Shown piece after piece: positions 18,600-26,878 of a stretch of DNA of 64,000 bases (position 1 is its first letter; each line of letters starts with the position of its first letter). The stretch lies in assembly GCF_040784935.1 (NCBI RefSeq), contig NZ_CP160680.1:558001-622000 (forward strand). Reading direction: 5' to 3'. The position numbers were made by a program, and so were the translations under genes. The notes beneath the pieces were generated by a model. That model was given only the letters and a program-made list of their open reading frames with translations. It was not told the origin of the DNA and did not search any database. This stretch comes from Lewinella sp. LCG006. Its GTDB lineage: Bacteria > Bacteroidota > Bacteroidia > Chitinophagales > Saprospiraceae.

Positions 18600-19733
18600 C
18601 TATCCTTGGTCGAAGGCCGCCGCCAGTAAACGATGAAAGTGATGCACCCCCAATTCTCTGCGAGGAGAGAAACGGCCAGTTTGGTAGACAGATGATTGCA
18701 GTCCGCGATGAACACCTTCAACTACAAATTCATCCTCTCTTTCTACCTTATCCAGCAAAGCTCCTGCGCCACGATCCCTTTTGCTTTCATCGTAGACGTA
18801 GGTGTAAAAGGACACCTTGGTTTTATCCTTCGTAAGCGGGCGAACGACATTGACGGATAAACCCCAAGGATAAAAATTGAGCATCAGGTTGGGGAATATC
18901 CAATAGTAATAGGCCGCCACGTTTTTACCTGCGTCGGGATGGTCTGCTGGTAAATCAAAGACTTCTTCGGCACCACTGGCGTAACCGATTTGCAGGTTGC
19001 AATAATCGTAGATTTCAGTAATGTAACTTCCATAATCAAGTGCCTGGTTAAGCTCTTGATGGACAAAAGGAATATGAAATCCTTCGAGGTAATTGTCGCA
19101 GTAAAGCGCCCAATGCGCGTTGACCAGATACTCCTTGGAGCTAGCACTATCGAATCGAAATTGATCCAGAGGTAAAAAGCCAATACGTTCCTCCATTTTA
19201 TCCGTGACCACCTTTAGCGGAAAGGCTGGCGTGATGCTTGTAAAAAGAAAAGGGCCCCACTTTTCCAATGGAAAGTGATGGAGATGATCGCAAGGACGGG
19301 GGAAATTTTCCACCTCCTTAAATTCAGGCATCCGTTTAAAAGAACCATCCAGGCCAAAGCGGCGACCGTGATAACCACACACGAGCTGATCGGCCGTAGT
19401 GGGATGATGAACCAGTATGTTAGCGCGATGCGTGCAAACGTTGCTGAGGCAGCGAAGATGACCTTCCTTGTCTCTACTCAGCAGCATGGGTTCAGGGAAG
19501 TAGTTATCCACGAAGTAAAAAGGATGGAGGCTTTCCGCTTTAGGAACCAAGCGCTCCTCTCCTATCCACTGCCAGGACTTGGCAAATACCTGGTTCTTTA
19601 TAGCCGTGAATACTTCTTCACTTTGGTAAAATGCTGCGGGCAGGGTCTCCGCCTGGTGGATATCTGGGTGAACAGTGTAGCTGGCTTTCATAAAATATTG
19701 CGACGAGTTAGGATTGATTTCGACCTTCATCAT
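18600..19733 (-). CDS. Rieske non-heme iron oxygenase, alpha-subunit type
   Basis: A 377-residue oxygenase of the aromatic-ring-hydroxylating/choline monooxygenase superfamily. The Rieske [2Fe-2S] site is complete: C100-x-H102 and C119-x2-H122 with a 16-residue spacer. The mononuclear iron facial triad is readable as H220 and H225 in 'NYLEGFHIPFVHQEL' and D334 in 'EREDEFVVEG'; the bridging aspartate is D213. The start could instead be the ATG 14 codons in (19691), which begins with the 'YTVHPDI' stretch I expect near the N-terminus. No reductase or beta subunit is adjacent. The substrate is unknown: choline-like or carnitine-like compounds and aromatics are all possible. Confidence 0.88.
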   Translation of the reverse strand: MMKVEINPNSSQYFMKASYTVHPDIHQAETLPAAFYQSEEVFTAIKNQVFAKSWQWIGEERLVPKAESLHPFYFVDNYFPEPMLLSRDKEGHLRCLSNVCTHRANILVHHPTTADQLVCGYHGRRFGLDGSFKRMPEFKEVENFPRPCDHLHHFPLEKWGPFLFTSITPAFPLKVVTDKMEERIGFLPLDQFRFDSASSKEYLVNAHWALYCDNYLEGFHIPFVHQELNQALDYGSYITEIYDYCNLQIGYASGAEEVFDLPADHPDAGKNVAAYYYWIFPNLMLNFYPWGLSVNVVRPLTKDKTKVSFYTYVYDESKRDRGAGALLDKVEREDEFVVEGVHRGLQSSVYQTGRFSPRRELGVHHFHRLLAAAFDQG

Positions 19734-19739
19734 TGAGTA

Positions 19740-19910
19740 TATAGTCCTCCAAGGTAGAATTTGTGATTTTTGACCTGCTCTTTTTCCCCTTCGCTGCGTT
19801 GATCCCGAGGCTTCGGGACGCCAACGCGCTGCGTTGCCTACGTTTTTCGCCTTGCGAATGGAAAAAATAGCGTCTTCAAATTCTCACAAATCCTACCTTG
19901 ACGGACTATA
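19740..19910. repeat. 171-bp imperfect palindrome with perfect 8-bp ends
   Basis: The ends are TATAGTCC (19740-19747) and GGACTATA (19903-19910). The arms match over about 65 nt, including CAAGGTAG-ATTTGTGA on the left with its complement TCACAAAT-CTACCTTG on the right, and CTTTTTCC/GGAAAAA further in. A small TCCCGA/TCGGGA hairpin lies near the centre (19803-19818). It is terminal-inverted-repeat-like and contains no gene. Confidence 0.75.
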
Positions 19911-19973
19911 ACTCCCTTTATTCGGGGGGTAAATCCCCGAAAACACGGCTATTGTATAATCGCACTGGTACGA

Positions 19974-21269
19974 TCAGGAGGTATGCTCCTTCCTTTTCAA
20001 CCATACGTAGAAAGGAATGCCCGACATCAATAGCAGAAAACCCCAAAAAACGACCTCCTGTCCACAGCCAACAATGATCCACAAAGAAAAACAAAAAGCA
20101 CCTAGTGCCAGTAGCAAGTGTCGATTTTTGTGTTTTGTTTTTTTAGCAAAAACCAGCAACGCAAAACTGGTTGTAGAAAACAAATAAGGTGTGATAACGG
20201 AAAGGGTAGAAAGCGTCATCATAAAAGTAAAGGCACTCACCAAGGATTCGGAAAAGCTGAACAACATCAAGAGCGACACCAATAGGCTAGACAATACAAT
20301 ACCAATAGCAGGCTGCCGCTGATCATTAAGGCGAGCGAATACGGGTGGAAACAAGCCATTGGCAGCTGCTGCCAGCGGAATCTGGCCCTGAATCAACAAC
20401 CAGCCGTTGAGTGCTCCCATTGTAGCGACAACTGCTCCGCCAGCAACGATATATTCTGCAGCACCTCCCCAAAACAATGCCGCCGCGTCAGCAAAAGGAG
20501 CCGTAGAATGCGCCAACACCTCCGGGGGAACGATCCCCATAATTGCCGCCGAACTGAGGATATAAAGCACAATTGTGAGCAGTGTACCATATATAGTAGC
20601 ACGGCGGACGGTAGTAGTAGCGTTGTTGACCTTGGCAGCAGGAATGGTGGCGCTCTCCATGCCAAGGTAAGCAAATAGCGTCAGGGTAGTCGTCGTGGTA
20701 ATAGCCGACCAGTTGGAGCTTCCGCTCTGATTAAATGGGATAAAATGCGCTACTTTAAAGTAAAATATTCCAATACAACCGATCAGCAGGATTGGAACAA
20801 TCTTGAGGACGGTCGTCACCAATTGCACCCAACCTACCACCTTGATAGAGCGCGTATTCACGTAAGTAAACAACCAGATAAAAGCCAGTCCGGTAAGAAT
20901 AGCCCAGTGAGGTTCCGCTTTCAAAACAGGGAAAAAGACCCCAAGGTAACCGACCAAAGCTACTGTAATGGCCGCATTGGTACTCCAGATCGACACCCAG
21001 TATCCCCAGGCCACCAGGTAAGCAGGAAACTCGCCCAAGCCTACACGCGTATAGGCGTAGGGGCCACCTATTGCTCCTGGCAACCACTTGCTTAGATTCC
21101 CAAAAACCAGGGCTAAAAGAATGGCGCCTAAGGAGGAGAACACCCAGCCTATCAGACTGATCCCTCCGTAAATAGCAAGAGAAGCAGGCAACAAGAAAAT
21201 GCCCGATCCGACCATATTGCCTACGACCAGGGCGAAGCTTGCACCAAAACCTAACTTATCATCAGCCAT
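19974..21269 (-). CDS. APC-family amino acid permease (AdiC-like)
   Basis: A 431-residue, about 12-helix transporter of the amino acid-polyamine-organocation superfamily. The first helix has the substrate-binding glycine motif 'GNMVGSGIFLLPASLA', close to that of arginine/agmatine antiporters, and 'YLGMESATIPAAKVNN' in helix 6 is also typical. Exact substrate is not readable. It starts 22 bp after the DUF2064 gene stops, so it is probably the last gene of an XdhC/DUF2064/permease operon. Confidence 0.88.
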   Translation of the reverse strand: MADDKLGFGASFALVVGNMVGSGIFLLPASLAIYGGISLIGWVFSSLGAILLALVFGNLSKWLPGAIGGPYAYTRVGLGEFPAYLVAWGYWVSIWSTNAAITVALVGYLGVFFPVLKAEPHWAILTGLAFIWLFTYVNTRSIKVVGWVQLVTTVLKIVPILLIGCIGIFYFKVAHFIPFNQSGSSNWSAITTTTTLTLFAYLGMESATIPAAKVNNATTTVRRATIYGTLLTIVLYILSSAAIMGIVPPEVLAHSTAPFADAAALFWGGAAEYIVAGGAVVATMGALNGWLLIQGQIPLAAAANGLFPPVFARLNDQRQPAIGIVLSSLLVSLLMLFSFSESLVSAFTFMMTLSTLSVITPYLFSTTSFALLVFAKKTKHKNRHLLLALGAFCFSLWIIVGCGQEVVFWGFLLLMSGIPFYVWLKRKEHTS

Positions 21270-21291
21270 TTTGGGAGAAGGTACATAGATT

Positions 21292-21894
21292 TCAGTCTAT
21301 TTCCCAGCCATGTTTTTCCCAATCCTCTTCGTAATCAATATCAGAAAGTACCGGGAGTAGGGAATGCGACCAATCGTTGGTTTTGATGATCTCCAGGGTC
21401 TGGGGCAGTACCTCTTCGGTACTCCAGGCGATATCTTGAAAAACTTCGGGATGGAAAGCCTTCATACCCAGGAGGTAGTAGCCGCCATCTTCTGCCGGGC
21501 CGATGACAAAGTCGTGGGTTTCCAGGGCGTTGATACCTTGTTGGACAATTGCTGGCGTAAGTTGGGCGCAATCACTGCCAATGATCAATACAGGGCCATC
21601 CGTTTCAGCGAAAGCTTGTGCAAAAGCAGCTGACATGCGCTCGCCCAAGCCACCGGAAGCTTGCAAGTACTTGGCAAAATCCGAGTTGGGCCACTGATCT
21701 TGTTGATCTACAAAAGCACTATAAAAAAGCATCCGCTGCGCGTCAACCGCTTGCGTTAATTGCCGAGTGTGCCCCAGCAAGGCTTGGTAAATTTTCAGTG
21801 CCCGCTCTGGCCCGACACTCTGTGCGAGACGGGTTTTGGCCTTACCCAGTTCGGGGTTTTTGATAAAAATGAGTAGCGTGGGGCGGTTGGGCAT
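21292..21894 (-). CDS. DUF2064/TIGR04282 nucleotide-sugar-transferase-like protein
   Basis: A 200-residue protein with the GT-A/MobA-like fold. It opens 'LLIFIKNPELGKAKTRLAQSVGPERALKIYQ', the family hallmark, and has 'VLIIGSDCAQLTP' and 'FVIGPAEDGGYYLLGM' for nucleotide and metal binding. TIGR04282 members are named for arsenosugar biosynthesis, but no other arsenosugar gene is nearby. Pairing with XdhC, 45 bp upstream, is reminiscent of XdhC next to MobA/MocA-like cytidylyl or guanylyl transferases in molybdenum cofactor maturation. Both readings are open. Confidence 0.85.
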   Translation of the reverse strand: MPNRPTLLIFIKNPELGKAKTRLAQSVGPERALKIYQALLGHTRQLTQAVDAQRMLFYSAFVDQQDQWPNSDFAKYLQASGGLGERMSAAFAQAFAETDGPVLIIGSDCAQLTPAIVQQGINALETHDFVIGPAEDGGYYLLGMKAFHPEVFQDIAWSTEEVLPQTLEIIKTNDWSHSLLPVLSDIDYEEDWEKHGWEID

Positions 21895-21939
21895 TGCGTC
21901 GGTTTGATTTTTTGAGGCGCAAAGGTAAAAATTCCTCTT

Positions 21940-23031
21940 TTAATCGCGCTCGTGGATGGTGCCCTCCTTGTACTTGAGCAGCCCACCTGGTTTATCACGA
22001 AAGACGGCTACAATCTCGGCAGCAATCGATAAGGCGATCTCGCTAGGGGACTCTGCCCCAATCTCCAACCCTGTAGGTGCGTGAAGGATGCCCATATTTT
22101 CGAGGTCCATACCCAAATCATCCTGCATTTTCAGGAGGCGTTTTTTGGGGCCTAGCATGCCCATATAGGTGGGGTGCTTAGCGGCAAAAAGCGGCAGCAT
22201 GGCTTTGTCTTTATTGTAGTCGTGCGACATGAGCATCACGGCAGTGTAGTCATGTACGGGTAATTCGTCGGCCTGATCGTAATCCACCACTCGTTTAGCG
22301 ATTTCGAACATGGCTTTCGACATTTTTTTTGCTTTACCAACGAGGTAAGTCTCCCAGCCCAACTCCTGTGCGATCCCCAACATGGCTACCACATCGTAAT
22401 TATCGCCAACGATGATGAGGCGGGTTTCCGGACGGATAAACTCTACCAATAACTTTATCTTTTGCCCTGCCTGATCGAATTCAAAAATCCGGGGCTTCTT
22501 TTTGTCGAGGGTTTCCGTAATTAAAGGGCGTAATTCTTCCGCAGTAATGCCAGCAAAAGGGGCCGGATTTTCGGGATTTTCCACCAGTTGGTGCTGCCCA
22601 AGCAGTCCCGCGTTATCAGCAGCGTCAATGATCTTGAGCATGATCGCGGGCTGATCTGCACTAATGATGCGTTTGAGCTGGGTGATTTCATTGTTAGGAT
22701 CAGCAGGATCGAGGGGCGTAAACACTACTTCGATGCGGCCATTACAGCCCAGACCGACGCCAATCTGGTTTTCGTCGTCGTCCATGGTATCGTACAAAAC
22801 CCGGGTCGCTTCATTCTTGAAAATGGCCATCTGTGAGCGTTGCAGCGCATCTCGCTCCAGGCAGCCCCCACTGATACCGCCTGTCCACAAGCCATTGCTA
22901 CGCACCAACATGCGGGCACCGATGCGCCGATAGGAAGATTCTTCTACATTGACTACGGAGGCCAAAGCTGCTTGCTCTACACTGAAGTCAATCTGTTCAT
23001 ATTCCTGGATAATCCTTCTGATCTCTTTCAC
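21940..23031 (-). CDS. XdhC/CoxI-family protein
   Basis: A 363-residue protein. The XdhC_CoxI domain has 'VRSNGLWTGGISGGCLERD' and 'GCNGRIEVVF'; the C-terminal Rossmann domain has 'RLIIVGDNYDVVAMLGIAQE' and the conserved ending 'LHAPTGLEIGAESPSEIALS'. Family members insert sulfurated molybdenum cofactor into xanthine dehydrogenase-like enzymes, yet no such enzyme gene is in the window. The start is GTG: an in-frame stop lies three codons upstream and no ATG occurs before residue 41. It leads an operon with the DUF2064 protein and the permease. Confidence 0.88.
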   Translation of the reverse strand: MKEIRRIIQEYEQIDFSVEQAALASVVNVEESSYRRIGARMLVRSNGLWTGGISGGCLERDALQRSQMAIFKNEATRVLYDTMDDDENQIGVGLGCNGRIEVVFTPLDPADPNNEITQLKRIISADQPAIMLKIIDAADNAGLLGQHQLVENPENPAPFAGITAEELRPLITETLDKKKPRIFEFDQAGQKIKLLVEFIRPETRLIIVGDNYDVVAMLGIAQELGWETYLVGKAKKMSKAMFEIAKRVVDYDQADELPVHDYTAVMLMSHDYNKDKAMLPLFAAKHPTYMGMLGPKKRLLKMQDDLGMDLENMGILHAPTGLEIGAESPSEIALSIAAEIVAVFRDKPGGLLKYKEGTIHERD

Positions 23032-23088
23032 GCTCAGCTAAAATTTAGTAAACACAACGGTTAATAAAAGACAAATGTTTAAACAAGC

Positions 23089-23595
23089 TCACTTACGCAA
23101 ATCTTGATACAGCGCTTTGAAATCAATTTTCCCATCGCGTTTTTTTAAGTGCTCAATGATCTGGACGGCTCGCCAGATACGGTCATCACTATCTGTACCC
23201 TGGCTGACCACGTATAGCATGGTCCTTAGCTTTCCGGGAGTCAGTGCATGGAAAATTTCATCACCTTCCTGATCTTCAGCGAGTACGGCAGCCATTTCTT
23301 CGGGCATGGGCAGGCCATACTTGCTATCATCTGGAAACAGTTCTGTTACCACTGTTTTCCCTTCTTCGAGCGCCAGTTTTTTTATCCTCCCCTGATTGAC
23401 CTTAATGACGTAAACTCCGCTGCCAATAGGCGTGAGTGCACACTGGTGAGGGTCTTGGCCATTGAGGACACAGACGACTCGCGTTTTCGTAGGGCTCGCC
23501 AAAAAAGCTGCCGTAATATCGGCAGGAACCCGGAGTTGCCAATTGAATAATTTAGAGCTGGCAGCCTCGAGCGGTGTAGAAAATTGAAACTTCAT
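23089..23595 (-). CDS. YdeI/OmdA-like protein with DUF1905 domain
   Basis: A 168-residue soluble protein. The N-terminal half is DUF1905-like (KLFNWQLRVPADITAAFLAS ... HQCALTPIGSGVYVIKVNQG). The C-terminal half carries the YdeI/OmdA helical motif with 'ALTPGKLRTMLYVVSQG' and 'DDRIWRAVQIIEHLKKRDG'. Relatives have been linked to bacteriocin or peptide resistance, but the mechanism is not known. It sits 57 bp upstream of the XdhC gene on the same strand and could be part of that transcript. Confidence 0.8.
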   Translation of the reverse strand: MKFQFSTPLEAASSKLFNWQLRVPADITAAFLASPTKTRVVCVLNGQDPHQCALTPIGSGVYVIKVNQGRIKKLALEEGKTVVTELFPDDSKYGLPMPEEMAAVLAEDQEGDEIFHALTPGKLRTMLYVVSQGTDSDDRIWRAVQIIEHLKKRDGKIDFKALYQDLRK

Positions 23596-23671
23596 GGTCA
23601 GAAAATGGTGACGTATTTCGAGAATAGTGGTCTGAATAAAGCCAACACTATTTATCGTAAAGTATTGCGCA

Positions 23672-23773
23672 GAAAATAAACTGCGATTTTTCTAAGGTTT
23701 TTCAAATAGTTAAAACGCTTTAAATGAAGCGCTTATTTAACTATTGTGAAAAACAAAATCGCTTTTTATTTTC
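23672..23773. repeat. 102-bp imperfect palindrome upstream of lemA
   Basis: GAAAATAAA (23672-23680) pairs with TTTATTTTC (23765-23773). Inside, GCGATTTT, GTTTTTCA and AATAGTT on the left find complements in AACTATTGTGAAAAACAAAATCGC on the right (split arms around a CGCTTTAAATGAAGCG centre). The left arm has an extra 7-nt stretch. No gene inside; it lies between divergent genes. Confidence 0.7.
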
Positions 23774-23879
23774 GTGCTGTTCCAAAGTAAGCACTTTCAC
23801 GTAATTTCGGCTAAAATCTTTATTTTTCGCACAAGCTGTAATAATTTGTCAGCTTAAAAAGAAAAAACAAAAAACGATT

Positions 23880-24470
23880 ATGAAATCTATTACCACTATT
23901 GGCGTTGTCCTAGTCCTCTTACTACTTCTTTTCATGGGTGGCTGTAGCAGCTACAATGGCTTTGTTGATTCAGAAGAGAATGTAGACCAGGCCTGGGCCA
24001 ATGTACAGACACAATATCAGCGCAGAACAGACCTGATCACCAACCTGGTCAACACCGTAAAAGGTGCTGCTAACTTTGAACGGGAGACCTTGGAAGCCGT
24101 GGTGAATGCCCGCGCCAAAGCCACCAGTGTCAATATTGACCCTAGCAACTTGACGGCAGAAAAACTACAAGAGTTTCAAGCCGCCCAATCACAGCTGGGG
24201 CAATCCTTAGGACGCTTGTTGGTAACGGTAGAAAAATACCCTGAGCTACAAGCCAATGCCAATTTCCGCGATTTACAGACCCAACTGGAAGGAACGGAGA
24301 ACCGTGTTGCGGTAGCTCGTCAAAATTTCAATGAGGTTGTTACGGGCTACAACAAACAGGTACGTCGCTTCCCCGGAAGTTTCTTCGCCAGCATTTTTGG
24401 TTTCAGCGAAAAAGCGCAATTCGAAGCGCAGGCGGGTTCAGAAAATGCGCCTACTGTAAATTTCGATTAA
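23880..24470 (+). CDS. lemA: LemA family protein
   Basis: A 196-residue protein with an N-terminal hydrophobic helix (residues 5-20) leading to 'MGGCSSYNGF'; C22 could be lipidated, but the family is usually just anchored. The LemA core is clear: 'NVDQAWANVQTQYQRRTDLITNLV', 'TLEAVVNARAKA', 'YPELQANANFRDLQTQLEGTENRVAVARQNFN', and the closing 'YNKQVRRFPGSFFASIFGF'. LemA proteins are helical-bundle proteins of uncertain function, often next to TPM/Htp proteins; no such partner follows here. A strong terminator lies 27 bp downstream, so it is transcribed alone. Confidence 0.95.
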   Translation: MKSITTIGVVLVLLLLLFMGGCSSYNGFVDSEENVDQAWANVQTQYQRRTDLITNLVNTVKGAANFERETLEAVVNARAKATSVNIDPSNLTAEKLQEFQAAQSQLGQSLGRLLVTVEKYPELQANANFRDLQTQLEGTENRVAVARQNFNEVVTGYNKQVRRFPGSFFASIFGFSEKAQFEAQAGSENAPTVNFD

Positions 24471-24497
24471 TCGGTACAGACGTTGCCGTACGATAAA

Positions 24498-24537
24498 AGG
24501 TGGAGACGTTGCGATGCAGCGTTTCCACCTTTTTTTT
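24498..24537 (+). terminator. Intrinsic terminator of lemA
   Basis: A 15-bp stem (AGGTGGAGACGTTGC with 24516-24530, two G-U pairs), a 3-nt loop and seven T's. Confidence 0.9.
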
Positions 24538-24620
24538 ATGGATTTTCATTTTTGGCACGCTTTTGGATTAAGGGATACTTGAACACTATTTCAAGAAAAA
24601 TTTCCAAAATCTAACCCAAG

Positions 24621-25631
24621 ATGAATAAAGTATTTCGCTCCTTTTTGCTGATGGCTGCTGTGATGATCGTGTGTGTTACAGGATTGAATGCTCAGCGCGC
24701 TATCTTTGTTGAAGAATCTTTTGCCGACGAGGATTTCAACCTCTCTAATTCCGAACTTCCTTCCTGGGAGATCATTCAGGGTGGTCCTGGTAAGGATGGT
24801 ATTCCAGCCCTCACCGACCCCGATTTTACTACCGCCCGTTCCGACAAGTGGCTTACGGAAGAAGACCTCGTGATTGGGGTAACCTTAAACGGCGTTACCA
24901 AAGCTTATCCGATTCGGGTACTTAATTATCACGAAATCATCAATGACGACTTCAAGGGTGAGCGTGTAGCCATTACTTACAGCCCCTTGTGCGGCAGTGC
25001 CATGGCTTACCGCACCGAAACCCACGAACAGACCTGGGAGCTGGCAGTATCCGGCTTGCTCTACAACAACAACGCTCTGTACTTTGATCGGGAAACCGAA
25101 AGCCTGTGGTCACAAAGCCTGGGACGTGCGGTAGCTGGCCCAGTTGCTGGCGCACAACTCGATCTATTGCCTACCACGCTGACCACCTGGGGAGAATGGC
25201 AGGAGCGCTACCCAGCAACCTTGCTTTTGGCTGAAGAAACCGGCTACACCCGCAATTACGACGTGGATGCCTACGCTTACTACGGCACAACCGACCGGCT
25301 GATGTTCCCGATGAACCACAGTGACGATCGTTTACAACTTAAAGAAAGAATTGTAGGCGTGCAGATTGATGGCGTATACAAGGCTTACCCTTACAAAACA
25401 TTAGAAAAAGCGGAAAATCATATCACATTAGACATGGTCAACGGACAAGAAATAAGCATTGAGTTTGTCCCTGTGGCCCAAGCCGCCTACGTTACCGACC
25501 TGGAAGGCAACCCGCTACCGAGTGCCAGTATGTACTGGTTCTCATGGTCAGCAACACACCCCGACACGGAGATTTACAGTATTCCCGAAGGTGGTGCACC
25601 GACCAGCCTGTCTATGAGTATTGGCGATTAA
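24621..25631 (+). CDS. DUF3179 domain-containing exported protein
   Basis: A 336-residue protein with a signal peptide ending 'TGLNAQ'. The DUF3179 signature is extensive: 'IPALTDPDFTTA', 'WLTEEDLVIGVTLNGVTKAYPIRVLNYHEIIND', 'AITYSPLCGSAMAYR', 'SGLLYNNNALYFDRETESLW' and a second 'VQIDGVYKAYPYKTLEKA' segment. The conserved cysteine in SPLCGSA suggests cofactor or metal chemistry, but no function is established for the family. It is followed by a terminator and has no operon partner. Confidence 0.88.
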   Translation: MNKVFRSFLLMAAVMIVCVTGLNAQRAIFVEESFADEDFNLSNSELPSWEIIQGGPGKDGIPALTDPDFTTARSDKWLTEEDLVIGVTLNGVTKAYPIRVLNYHEIINDDFKGERVAITYSPLCGSAMAYRTETHEQTWELAVSGLLYNNNALYFDRETESLWSQSLGRAVAGPVAGAQLDLLPTTLTTWGEWQERYPATLLLAEETGYTRNYDVDAYAYYGTTDRLMFPMNHSDDRLQLKERIVGVQIDGVYKAYPYKTLEKAENHITLDMVNGQEISIEFVPVAQAAYVTDLEGNPLPSASMYWFSWSATHPDTEIYSIPEGGAPTSLSMSIGD

Positions 25632-25689
25632 AAGATTTATCCAATCATCCTTTAGGCACAAACCGGAAATAAACGATTGGATTGTTGAC

Positions 25690-25726
25690 GAGTGGGCCCA
25701 CCAATGGTGGGCCTGCTCTTTTTTAT
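25690..25726. terminator. Intrinsic terminator
   Basis: GGCCCACC/GGTGGGCC (25695-25702 with 25706-25713, loop AAT) extends weakly outward and is followed by TGCTCTTTTTT. It lies between the convergent DUF3179 and HhH genes. Confidence 0.8.
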
Positions 25727-26853
25727 TCAAAAGATAGATAAGGTAGAATACTTTGCTTGGTCTTTTCTTCCAATCCATACAGTTTATCCAGATCAGCAGC
25801 ATTAGCATACGGCCCGTGTTCCTCGCGATAATTGACAATCATGCGGGCATCATTGAAGCGGAGATAGGGATGGGCAGCTAGTTCTTCCACTGTAGCAGTG
25901 TTTATTTTTAGCTTACGCAAAATCGGGGAAGGTCGAAGCTGTAAAACAATTTTCTGGAAGACACTATCCGGTAATCCATAGGTTTCACTGACTTGTTGGA
26001 CGCTTTGGAAACCGCCTAGTTTATCTCTAAAATTGGTAATGCGTTTGCTAAAAGCGGGACCAATGCCCCGCAATTGTTGCCACTCTTCGGCGCTGGCTTG
26101 ATTGATATCGACGACTACCTTGGCGGAAACATCCTCGTAGGTATTGGGGGAATTTTCGGCTACAGCCAAATTATTCTCCGCCACATTGGCCGACAACTCC
26201 GCATAAGGTAATAACCGCTGGTAGTTATCAGGAGACAGTCCGTAGATTTTTTGCATATCCTCCGGCTTGCGGAAACGGCCCCCACTGGCCAAGAAACGGG
26301 CCCAATTGTTGGCCGCCTTTTCGGGGACACCCATTGCCAGCAGCGTGTTTTTGCTGACATCATTGGGGTTGAATGCTTGCATCATCGGCGCTTCAGTCAT
26401 GGAAATAGGGTGCTGATCGGCACTGACGGCCTCGCCTCCAAACGATAGAAAAGGTTGGATAGCGATCTTCTCCTGATCTGAAAGTGCTCGAAATTTCTCT
26501 ACATCTTCCCATGATTTGAACATCCCTCCTTTGCTTATGTAACTCAACCAAGAGCGAATGCTGCCTGCCGATAAGCCCAGTGCTTGCAAATTTTCTTTCG
26601 TGGCTTGATTGGGATCAAAAATGTGGGCAGTCAACGTACGCCCGCTATTTTGCGCGTTGGTCTTTCCCTCTTCCGTAGTGGCTACATTTTCCCATTCCTC
26701 GATTTGCGCAGCCAAGGAAGAAAAGTCGACAGGGTTGCTTTGGCTACGATCGGGTAAAAAACCAGGTAGTATAAAAAGCAGCATACAGAGCACCACCAAA
26801 ACCAAGATGCCGATGCGTTCGCCTTTGCTAAAGTAAAAAAAGTGATTATCCAT
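25723..26853 (-). CDS. Helix-hairpin-helix protein with N-terminal membrane anchor (ComEA-like)
   Basis: A 376-residue protein starting at the ATG that removes overlap with comEC. One transmembrane helix (about 13-32, ILVLVVLCMLLFILPGF) is followed by several HhH modules: 'FDPNQATKENLQALGLS', 'FNPNDVSKNTLLAMGVPEKAA', 'DINQASAEEWQQLRGIGPAFSKRI' and 'KINTATVEELAAHPYLRFNDARM'. The third is the canonical ComEA DNA-binding form. Lying immediately downstream of comEC on the same strand, it probably binds incoming DNA during uptake, or acts in another envelope role shared by Bacteroidota HhH proteins. Confidence 0.88.
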   Translation of the reverse strand: MDNHFFYFSKGERIGILVLVVLCMLLFILPGFLPDRSQSNPVDFSSLAAQIEEWENVATTEEGKTNAQNSGRTLTAHIFDPNQATKENLQALGLSAGSIRSWLSYISKGGMFKSWEDVEKFRALSDQEKIAIQPFLSFGGEAVSADQHPISMTEAPMMQAFNPNDVSKNTLLAMGVPEKAANNWARFLASGGRFRKPEDMQKIYGLSPDNYQRLLPYAELSANVAENNLAVAENSPNTYEDVSAKVVVDINQASAEEWQQLRGIGPAFSKRITNFRDKLGGFQSVQQVSETYGLPDSVFQKIVLQLRPSPILRKLKINTATVEELAAHPYLRFNDARMIVNYREEHGPYANAADLDKLYGLEEKTKQSILPYLSFE

Positions 26854-26878
26854 GATCCTTTTAGTATTGCGCTGTTTC

